DNA of 10,495 nucleotides from Oscillospiraceae bacterium (GTDB lineage: Bacteria; Bacillota; Clostridia; UMGS1883): assembly GCA_015069065.1 (NCBI GenBank), contig SVJI01000036.1, forward strand, positions 1-10,495, read 5' to 3'. The position numbers and the translations under genes were made by a program. Positions 4,721-10,495 of the stretch are shown one piece after another. The notes beneath the pieces are model-generated. The model was not told the origin of the DNA, did no database searches, and was given only the letters and a program-made list of their open reading frames with translations. Numbering within the stretch: the first letter of the stretch is position 1; the number at the start of each line of letters is the position of its first letter.

Positions 4721-6381
4721 AAACAGTAGGGTTTTTACAGGGAAAGGATGCCTTTTCCCGAAAACGTAAAATTGGCGAGGCTGAGATTGCCATGGCATCA
4801 CAAATTTTGCGCGATTACAAAAGGGGTAAGGCATCTCTTGAGTCAAGAATTGTTGAAGATGAACAGTGGTGGAAGCTCAGACATTGGGAAACCTTTGGAA
4901 AAGGAAAAAATGCAGAAAAGGACGAGAGCATAAGTGCATGGCTTTTCAATACTCTTGCCAATAAGCACGCAGATGCCATGGACAGTTTTCCCGAAGCGAG
5001 CGTCCTACCACGCGAAAAGGATGATGTTGAAGAGGCAAAGCGATTGTCAGGGATTTTACCTGCAATTATGGAACACAACAATTTTGAAGAGATTTATTCC
5101 AATAACTGGTGGTATAAGCTGAAGCACGGATGCTGTGCCTACGGAGTGTTCTGGAACAGTGAGGCTGAAAACGGATTGGGAGACATACAGATTAAGAAGA
5201 TTGACTTGCTGAACATTTTCTGGGAGCCTGGTATCACCGATATTCAAAAGAGCAGGAATCTGTTTGTTGTGGACTTGCGTGACACAGATGTGCTTGAAAG
5301 TGAATATCCATCAATAAGGGGGAAGAACATAGGAAATCCCATAGATATTAAGCAATACGTATATGATGACAGTGTAGATGTGACTAACAAGGTACTGGTG
5401 GTGGATTGGTATTATAAAATCCGTACAGCGGAGGGAAAAACACTTCTTCATTACTGTAAGTTTGCAGGGGAGCATATACTGTTTTCTTCGGAAAATCTCG
5501 AAGAGTATGAAAGGCGCGGATGGTACGACCACGGAGAATATCCGATTGTGCTTGATTGCCTTTTCCCCGAGGAGGGAACACCTGCAGGCTTTGGATTTGT
5601 AGCAGTTACAAAAAATCCACAGATGTACATAGATAAGCTCAACAATGCAATTTTGGAAAATACTCTTATGGCAGCAAAACCCAGATATTTTGCAAAAATC
5701 AGTGCAGGTGTAAATGAAAATGAATTTCTCGACTGGTCAAGACCTATCGTGCACGTGGAGGGGGATATAAATGAGGAAAGACTCCGCCCGATTACGGTAT
5801 CGCAGCTCCCGCCGTCGTGTATAAGTATTCTTAAAATGAAAATTGATGAACTGAAAGAAACCAGTTCCAACAGTGATTTTAATCGGGGTGCAGCGGCAAA
5901 CGGTGTAACTGCCGCATCTGCCATCGCAGCACTTCAGGAAGCAGGAAATAAGGTAAGCCGCGATATGCTTAAAACCACTTATCGGGCATACACGGCGATA
6001 AACTACCTTTGTATTGAACTGATAAGGCAGTTTTACACGGAATTACGCTCATTCAGAATCAACAGGATTGACGGAGGTTATGAATTTACAGATTACAGTA
6101 ACCGTAATTTGCGGCGGGATATGAAAGATGGTGCCATATTTCGAAAGCCGGTGTTTGACATCGCTGTTAAGACGCAGAAAAAAAGTCCGTACAGCAGATT
6201 GGCGCAGAATGAATTGGCAAAGGAATTATTCAGGATAGGTTTTTTTGACCCTCGTAATACAATGCAGGCACTCAGTGCCCTTGAGATAATGGATTTTGAG
6301 GGAAAGGGTGCTATTGAAGCTAAAATAAGGGAGATTTCTCAAGGAAATTTACCTGTGGAAAATACAGAAAGGATTGGTTGA
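4717..6381 (+). CDS. Portal protein
   Basis: The 554-residue protein would form the ring at the unique capsid vertex through which DNA enters and leaves. It begins at a GTG (4717) overlapping the previous stop, with a textbook AAAGGAGG site (4702-4709) 7 bases upstream. Length, the Trp/Tyr-rich N-terminal half and the segment GAAANGVTAASAIAALQEAG (391-410) followed by a long helix are typical of portals paired with N4-gp56 type capsid proteins. In these the conserved VTAA(S/T)AI..L.EAG stretch lies near the channel helix. It follows terL and precedes scaffold and capsid genes, as expected. No MuF-type gene or prohead protease follows it. Confidence 0.88.
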   Translation: MKTVGFLQGKDAFSRKRKIGEAEIAMASQILRDYKRGKASLESRIVEDEQWWKLRHWETFGKGKNAEKDESISAWLFNTLANKHADAMDSFPEASVLPREKDDVEEAKRLSGILPAIMEHNNFEEIYSNNWWYKLKHGCCAYGVFWNSEAENGLGDIQIKKIDLLNIFWEPGITDIQKSRNLFVVDLRDTDVLESEYPSIRGKNIGNPIDIKQYVYDDSVDVTNKVLVVDWYYKIRTAEGKTLLHYCKFAGEHILFSSENLEEYERRGWYDHGEYPIVLDCLFPEEGTPAGFGFVAVTKNPQMYIDKLNNAILENTLMAAKPRYFAKISAGVNENEFLDWSRPIVHVEGDINEERLRPITVSQLPPSCISILKMKIDELKETSSNSDFNRGAAANGVTAASAIAALQEAGNKVSRDMLKTTYRAYTAINYLCIELIRQFYTELRSFRINRIDGGYEFTDYSNRNLRRDMKDGAIFRKPVFDIAVKTQKKSPYSRLAQNELAKELFRIGFFDPRNTMQALSALEIMDFEGKGAIEAKIREISQGNLPVENTERIG

Positions 6382-6382
6382 T

Positions 6383-7204
6383 ATGTGTGAAGTAAAGAAG
6401 GAGCGTGCAATCTCTGCATCAGGCGCGCAGGGCAGAGAAAGTATAGATGCTGAAAACAATGCGATGCTCAGCACATCGCAAACGGGCGAAAACAAAAGCT
6501 TTGACGCCGAAAGCAAAAGAGACAAGGAGGCTGAATTTGACGCACTTATTGAAAATGAATATAAAGAACAGTTTTCGAAAAAAGTGCAGAAAATTATAAG
6601 CCGCAGGCTAAAGGAGGTGAAAACAATGAAAGAAGCATCGGATAAAAATGAGCAGCTTGTGTCCTCGCTTATGAAAAAGTTTAACATAGAGGATGGCGAC
6701 ACAGAAAAACTTGAAAGGATGATTGATTCAAAGATGACACAGAAAAACGATAATATGCAGGAAAAAACAGCACAGCTTTTGCGCAGATTGGTTGCGGAAA
6801 ATAATTATTTGAAGAAAAGCCGCGAGGAGGATATCCGCAGAATTGAAATGCAAAACCGTGCACAGATTCTCAGAAATCAGGCAGAGGAAACAAAGAAGGT
6901 TTACCCTGAGTTTGATTTTGAGGCACAGCTTAAAAATCCCGAATTTTGCAGGTTGCTTAAAGTGGGAGTAAGCGTGAAAAATGCATACGAGGTAGCAAAT
7001 ATTGACAGTATTTTAGACAATAATTCAAAAAATGCTGAAAAAATGGTTGTAGATTCAATCCGTACAAAGGGTAATCGTCCCATTGAAAACGGCAGTGATT
7101 CCTCAGGCGGAATTATTCTCTCTACAAATGTGTCAAAGCTTACAAAGAAGCAGCGCGCAGAACTTGCAAAGAGGGCTGCTAAGGGAGAAATGATTAAGTT
7201 TTAA
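6383..7204 (+). CDS. Scaffold-like capsid assembly protein
   Basis: I chose the ATG at 6383 (273 residues); an in-frame TTG at 6374 is too close to the AAAGGA site. The protein is highly charged and mostly helical, with long coiled-coil stretches (about 45-170) and almost no hydrophobic core, as in tailed-phage scaffolding proteins. The N-terminal 50 residues are polar and probably disordered. The basic C-terminal helix (LTKKQRAELAKRAAKGEMIK) fits a capsid-binding end. It lies between portal and major capsid genes, the canonical scaffold position. An exceptionally strong internal ribosome site precedes an in-frame ATG at 6626, so a shorter product may also be made. Sequence identity of scaffolds is low, so the call rests on composition and position. 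Confidence 0.8.
   Translation: MCEVKKERAISASGAQGRESIDAENNAMLSTSQTGENKSFDAESKRDKEAEFDALIENEYKEQFSKKVQKIISRRLKEVKTMKEASDKNEQLVSSLMKKFNIEDGDTEKLERMIDSKMTQKNDNMQEKTAQLLRRLVAENNYLKKSREEDIRRIEMQNRAQILRNQAEETKKVYPEFDFEAQLKNPEFCRLLKVGVSVKNAYEVANIDSILDNNSKNAEKMVVDSIRTKGNRPIENGSDSSGGIILSTNVSKLTKKQRAELAKRAAKGEMIKF
6610..6628 (+). promoter_or_regulatory. Strong internal ribosome site and in-frame start within the scaffold gene
   Basis: AAAGGAGGTGA (6610-6620) is an 11-base match to the anti-Shine-Dalgarno sequence, the longest in the window. It lies 5-7 bases upstream of an ATG (6626-6628) in frame with the scaffold gene. Initiation there would give a 192-residue form starting at Met82 that lacks the polar N-terminus. 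Confidence 0.6.
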
Positions 7205-7236
7205 CGAATTGAAAGTTAAGTGAAAGGATGAAGTAA

Positions 7237-8562
7237 ATGTATAAATTTAATTTGCAGCATTTTGCTGCAGGTACAGCCGTAAATACAACAAGCGGTATTG
7301 CAAATGCTGTCACAGGGGAAAATACTTCTTACGGTGACGGCGGCGGACTCTCGCATGAGATGAAAACATATTATTCAGATTATCTTATTGATATGGCAGA
7401 ACCGAAATTGGTTCATGACCAGTTTGGGCAGAAAACCCCTATTCCTAAGAACAATGGTAAGACCATTGAGTTTCGTAAGTATGACCCCCTGCCCAAGATG
7501 ACAACTCCTCTGGCTGAGGGTGTAACGCCTAACGGTCAGAAACTTGATATGGGTGTTGTAACCGCAGAGGTTAAGCAGTATGGCGGTTTTATTGAACTGA
7601 GTGATATTCTCATGCTTACTGCCATAGACAACAATCTGGTTCAGGCGACAAAGCTTTTGGGCGGACAGGCAGGCAGAACCCTCGATACCATAACGCGCGA
7701 GGTATTGTGCGGCGGTACAAATGTTCAGTTTGCAGAGGGACAGGTAACATCAAGAAGTGCGCTCACAGGCGGTAAGGAGTCGGGCAACCACTATCTTACT
7801 GTGGATGCAGTAAGACGTGCAGTGCGCTATCTTAAGAAAATGAATGCGGAGACCATAAACGGAAGTTATGTGGGAATTATCCACCCTGATACTGCGTATG
7901 ACCTTATGAGTGACCCCAAGTGGGTTAACGTCAAGACTTACTCTGACCCCGAGGGCATATATCAGGGGGAAATAGGTAAGATTGAAAATGTAAGGTTTGT
8001 GGAATCAAGCGAGGCAAAGATTTTCCATGCAGAGGATTTGAGCAGTGAGTCCAGAACTCTCACAGTAAATGCTTACAACGTTTTGGAAAGTGAGGGATCG
8101 GCAGCATCAGGCTGCGGCACAGGTTCGCTGTACAAGCTTAAGGTAGAGGAAAATCTCAGTGAAGAGGATGCGTCAAGAATAGTAGGTGCAACACTGCAGA
8201 TAAAGACAGGGGGCGGCTATGAAACTGCAAAGGTATGTGGCTTTAATTCTGCAGACAAGGCAATTTATCTTACTCAGGCACTGATATCTTCCCCCGCAAA
8301 GGGTGATGTAATTTACCCCGGTGAGGCAGGGTTTGAGGGCTGTGATGTGTATGCAACCCTTATCATAGGTGACAATGCCTACGGTACTACAGAAATCTCC
8401 GGAGGCGGATTAAGTCATATTGTTAAGCAGCTTGGAAGTGCAGGTACTGCTGACCCGCTCAATCAGAGAGCAAGCGCAGGTTGGAAAGCGACAAAGGCAG
8501 CTGTAAGACTTGTTGAACCTTATATGATTCGTATCGAAACAGCAAGTACTTTCGGAAACTGA
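7237..8562 (+). CDS. Major capsid protein, N4-gp56 family, with inserted domain
   Basis: The 441-residue protein forms the icosahedral shell with the HK97 fold. Family marks are the N-terminal NLQHFAAGT, LSHEMKTYYSDYLIDMAEPK (38-57), the FRKYDPLPKMTTPLAEGVTP block (79-98), the GGFIELSD strand (116-123), NGSYVGIIHPDTAYDLMSDP (208-227), and the C-terminal VYATLIIGDNAYGT and DPLNQRASAGWK motifs. The normal run from RFVESSEAKIF to VYATLIIG is interrupted by about 100 residues (263-366) that look like a small beta-rich insertion domain. It starts after an AAAGGA site, 32 bases after the scaffold stop, and ends in three consecutive in-frame stops (TGA TAA TAA). Confidence 0.93.
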   Translation: MYKFNLQHFAAGTAVNTTSGIANAVTGENTSYGDGGGLSHEMKTYYSDYLIDMAEPKLVHDQFGQKTPIPKNNGKTIEFRKYDPLPKMTTPLAEGVTPNGQKLDMGVVTAEVKQYGGFIELSDILMLTAIDNNLVQATKLLGGQAGRTLDTITREVLCGGTNVQFAEGQVTSRSALTGGKESGNHYLTVDAVRRAVRYLKKMNAETINGSYVGIIHPDTAYDLMSDPKWVNVKTYSDPEGIYQGEIGKIENVRFVESSEAKIFHAEDLSSESRTLTVNAYNVLESEGSAASGCGTGSLYKLKVEENLSEEDASRIVGATLQIKTGGGYETAKVCGFNSADKAIYLTQALISSPAKGDVIYPGEAGFEGCDVYATLIIGDNAYGTTEISGGGLSHIVKQLGSAGTADPLNQRASAGWKATKAAVRLVEPYMIRIETASTFGN

Positions 8563-8571
8563 TAATAAGAG

Positions 8572-8604
8572 GCTGTGACAAAATATAATTTATTTTGCCA
8601 CAGC
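8572..8604. repeat. 14-bp hairpin between the capsid gene and the next head gene
   Basis: GCTGTGACAAAATA (8572-8585) pairs with TATTTTGCCACAGC (8591-8604) around a 5-base loop, with a single A/G position that is not a Watson-Crick pair. No T-run follows (TTCAAAAAAA), so it is not a standard terminator on the plus strand. It lies 9 bases after the capsid stop and may protect the abundant capsid mRNA from 3' decay or lower expression of the genes behind it. Confidence 0.65.
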
Positions 8605-8632
8605 TTCAAAAAAACTGATGAAGGAGAATTTT

Positions 8633-8917
8633 ATGGCTACAAATAAAAAAATTCAGGAGAAAACGCAGATAGTTCAGGATAATCCCAACGCATTGGTTGA
8701 AATTGAGCTTTTCCGCGATAATAAGGATTATAAGGATAATGTATTTGTTGCAGTTAACGGTGAAAGCTGTGTGATTGCACGCGGCAGAAAGGTCAAGATT
8801 AAGAAAAAGTTTGCTGACGTGATAGAAAATTCCATGAGACAGGACGTAAAAACCGCACGTCTTATGGATAATAAGTCAGATGAATTTTTTGCTGAAGCTG
8901 CTGCCAGAAATATGTAA
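8633..8917 (+). CDS. Small conserved capsid-associated protein, unknown function
   Basis: I chose the ATG at 8633 (94 residues); the in-frame ATG at 8618 precedes the AAGGAGA site (8621-8627), which is well placed for 8633. The core VFVAVNGESCVIARGRKVKI followed by VIENSMRQDVKTARLMD is a pattern I associate with short proteins directly behind N4-gp56 capsid genes in Clostridial prophages. Those proteins typically show a VNG..(Y/C).I.RG..V.(V/I) strand pair and a V(I/L)E(N/H)S helix. A minor head or decoration role is likely but not proven. It has no Cys pair, signal peptide or membrane segment. Confidence 0.75.
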   Translation: MATNKKIQEKTQIVQDNPNALVEIELFRDNKDYKDNVFVAVNGESCVIARGRKVKIKKKFADVIENSMRQDVKTARLMDNKSDEFFAEAAARNM

Positions 8918-8931
8918 GAGGGGGCTTGTGT

Positions 8932-10047
8932 ATGGCGAGCTTTAATCTTGGCCGTATAAAAGGGGATAGTGGCGCAAAGGGTGACACAGGTGCAAAAGGT
9001 GACACAGGTGCAAAAGGCGATCGGGGAGAACAGGGCACTCGAGGAATTGACGGAAGAACTCCTGTTTTTTCCGTGGGAAAAACGCTGACGCTCCCCTCCT
9101 ATCAGGAGGCATATGTGGAGGTTGATGCCTCCGACCCTTACAATCCCGTTTTATCTTTTTCTATACCGCGAGGCAGCGATGGTGCAGATGCACTTGGCGA
9201 TATGCTTTCGTCCGTTTATGATACCGGCGGAGTAAAAAAGGACATTTATACATATGCCGATACGCTGTTTAGTCAATGTTTAAAATTAAGCGGCGGACAG
9301 CTGACAGGGGCTTTGAAAGCTACAGAATCGTCAATTGAAAATGGGTGCATCCGTAATATCAGTATGAGAACGGCATTGCCTGAGAGTGCGGCAAACGGAG
9401 ATATATGCATAATAATAAAAGGAGAAAACGAAAAAACACTGGGAGAATGTCCTGTAGGGAGTGTTTTACTGACAGAAGAAGCGGGTGCAGAGGTGGAGTA
9501 CATATTGATAGCTTCTGATTATCATCACGATAATACAGTTACATTTATCAGAAAAAAACTTGCACCAAATAAGCATTGCTTCGACTCTAAAGGACGTGAA
9601 AATTATGTTTCATCGGAAATTGATATTGTTCTTGAGACCATATATCCAAATCTTTTTCCTGAAACAATCAGGAAAAATCTTGTGCCTGTAAATCTGGACG
9701 GTATTATGCGGCGCAGATGCTTTCTTCTCTCGCAGACAGAAATGTCAGATGCTTCTTATTTTACCTCTGATGATTCCAGAATTGCCAAAAAGGACGATGA
9801 TTCTTCAGCGGGAACATACCTGACTCGCAGTATTACGATAAACAAGACAGTCTACACCATAAAGGATACAGGGGTATCCTCAGCTGTAGCACAGCCAAGC
9901 TCTTTGTATTACAGACCTGCTTTTGTTTTGCCATCGGATATAGTTGTTGTAAATGCATCATATAAAAATGCACCTGTAGTTAAACTGCCGTCTCAAACAA
10001 ATAGGCTGTATGTATATATTGATGGTGTATGGAAGGAGTGTGGCTGA
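8932..10047 (+). CDS. Collagen-like head/tail fibre protein
   Basis: The ATG at 8932 (371 residues) follows a GAGGGGG site; an in-frame TTG at 8926 is too close. After the N-terminal MASFNLGRIK come 11 Gly-X-Y triplets (11-43, for example GAKGDTGAKGDTGAKGDRGE) that should form a collagen-like triple helix. Residues about 44-95 (FSIPRGSDGADA) are a typical fibre linker. SGGQLTGALKAT (about 120) with IRNISMRTALPESAANGDIC is a fibre segment seen in many phage fibres. Residues about 258-346 (RRCFLLSQTEM, then YYRPAFVLPSDIVV) resemble a DUF6273-type C-terminal domain, often found in surface proteins. The position between capsid-associated and connector genes suggests a fibre on the head rather than the tail. 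The sugar- or host-binding role is inferred. Confidence 0.8.
   Translation: MASFNLGRIKGDSGAKGDTGAKGDTGAKGDRGEQGTRGIDGRTPVFSVGKTLTLPSYQEAYVEVDASDPYNPVLSFSIPRGSDGADALGDMLSSVYDTGGVKKDIYTYADTLFSQCLKLSGGQLTGALKATESSIENGCIRNISMRTALPESAANGDICIIIKGENEKTLGECPVGSVLLTEEAGAEVEYILIASDYHHDNTVTFIRKKLAPNKHCFDSKGRENYVSSEIDIVLETIYPNLFPETIRKNLVPVNLDGIMRRRCFLLSQTEMSDASYFTSDDSRIAKKDDDSSAGTYLTRSITINKTVYTIKDTGVSSAVAQPSSLYYRPAFVLPSDIVVVNASYKNAPVVKLPSQTNRLYVYIDGVWKECG
8971..9024 (+). repeat. 18-bp tandem repeat coding for collagen triplets
   Basis: Three 18-bp units start at 8971, 8989 and 9007, each coding for Gly-Ala-Lys-Gly-Asp-(Thr/Arg). The first two differ at two bases and the third diverges at its end. Such repeats can change copy number by slippage in steps of two triplets without breaking the frame, altering fibre length. 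Confidence 0.85.
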
Positions 10048-10048
10048 C

Positions 10049-10402
10049 GTGGCTACGGTAAATAATGCTATACAGGAAGCGCTTAAGCTTCACCCTGACA
10101 ATATCCCCGATTCTATAAAGTGCAGGTGGCTCAGCGAGCTTGACGGAAAAATAAGCAGAGAAACGATGTTTTTAAACGAGTTTACGCCTTACAGCTTTCC
10201 TGAGGACGGCGACAGGGAGCTTATCGTAAAGAGTCCTTATGATAATATTTACGAACTGTATATCATTGCGATGAGTGATTTTTTCAGCGGAGAAATTTCA
10301 AATTATTCTGCATCGGCAGTCCTTTTTGAGCAAGCATATTCGGAGTTCAGAAAAAATTATATCAGAAACAATATGCCGCCGCAGTCGGATTTTAAACTTT
10401 AA
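10049..10402 (+). CDS. Head-tail connector-like protein
   Basis: I chose the GTG at 10049 (117 residues), which follows the fibre stop by 1 base and has an AAGGAG site (10033-10038) at 10 bases. The in-frame ATG at 10010 would force a 38-base overlap. The start VNNAIQEALKLHPDNIPDSI, then KCRWLSELDGKISRE, resembles gp6-like head completion/adaptor proteins of Clostridial prophages. In these a conserved RWLSELDG is followed by a helix and an acidic PEDGDRELIVKSPYDNIYEL stretch. The C-terminal half is helical, as expected for a ring-forming adaptor under the portal. Order after portal, capsid and fibre genes supports this. Family assignment is from motif memory. Confidence 0.68.
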   Translation: MATVNNAIQEALKLHPDNIPDSIKCRWLSELDGKISRETMFLNEFTPYSFPEDGDRELIVKSPYDNIYELYIIAMSDFFSGEISNYSASAVLFEQAYSEFRKNYIRNNMPPQSDFKL

Positions 10403-10413
10403 GGGGTGATTTC

Positions 10414-10495
10414 ATGAAGCTTCCTGTTATACGGAAAGAGAATAAATACAGAAAAAGCATGATAACATTCGGGGGGTTAAATTTCACCCATAGTT
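10414..10495 (+). CDS. Start of a further phage structural gene (partial)
   Basis: An ATG at 10414 with an AAGGGGTGA site (10401-10409) opens a frame of 27 residues, beginning MKLPVIRKENKYRKSMITFG, that runs off the window. The start MKLP and the F.GLN.. segment resemble the N-terminus of large structural proteins that follow the connector in related Clostridial prophages. Too little is present to name a function. Confidence 0.6.
   Translation, partial: MKLPVIRKENKYRKSMITFGGLNFTHS

Noticed and set aside
5451..5924. 157-codon minus-strand frame inside the portal gene
   Set aside because: No ribosome site or recognisable motif, and the plus-strand portal frame is intact and motif-supported throughout.
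8971..9024. Tandem repeats as a CRISPR or iteron array
   Set aside because: The units are in-frame codons for collagen-type Gly-X-Y triplets, with no spacers.

Overview
The window comes from a low-GC, Gram-positive type genome, most likely a Clostridia-class Firmicute. The reasons are strong AGGAGG-type ribosome sites, an A/T-rich codon bias, and phage protein types that are typical of gut Clostridia. Most of it (about 1200-10495) is the left part of a prophage or prophage-derived element: a lysogeny repressor followed by one long plus-strand operon for DNA packaging and head building. No integrase, replication, lysis or tail gene is visible, so the window alone cannot show whether the element is complete.

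Left flank (1-1200). Bases 2-103 are the 3' end of an integrase-core transposase. They are followed by a 23-bp direct repeat that probably belongs to the insertion sequence end. A minus-strand gene (265-777) encodes a small protein with two membrane segments. Upstream of it on the minus strand lies a promoter (1051-1079), a strongly structured RNA whose predicted 5' end coincides with the start of a 16-bp closing stem (888-1044), and an intrinsic terminator (831-864). This is either an independent small RNA of 6S-like architecture or a cis-acting leader of the membrane-protein gene. A near-perfect 63-bp palindrome (1138-1200) separates this module from the repressor.

Switch region (1204-2003). 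A CI/LexA-type repressor (HTH plus self-cleaving S24 peptidase domain) is divergent from the structural operon. The 197-bp gap holds one good promoter in each direction and repeated CTTAC/GTAAG operator motifs placed over both promoters. This layout predicts autoregulation and DNA-damage induction.

Structural operon (2004-10495, all plus strand, with overlapping or closely spaced genes). In order: a Cys-rich (zinc-finger-like) protein, a second Cys-rich protein, a coiled-coil protein, the terminase large subunit, an HTH protein likely to be the terminase small subunit, the portal, a scaffold-like protein with a very strong in-frame internal start, an N4-gp56 family major capsid protein with an inserted domain, a small conserved capsid-associated protein, a collagen-like fibre protein, a head-tail connector-like protein, and the start of one more gene. 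The repressor-controlled promoter opens directly into packaging genes, with no replication module between them. That is the most unusual structural feature of the element.

Coordinates of promoters, stems and starts were read by eye. Protein family names rest on recognised motifs and gene order, not on database searches.
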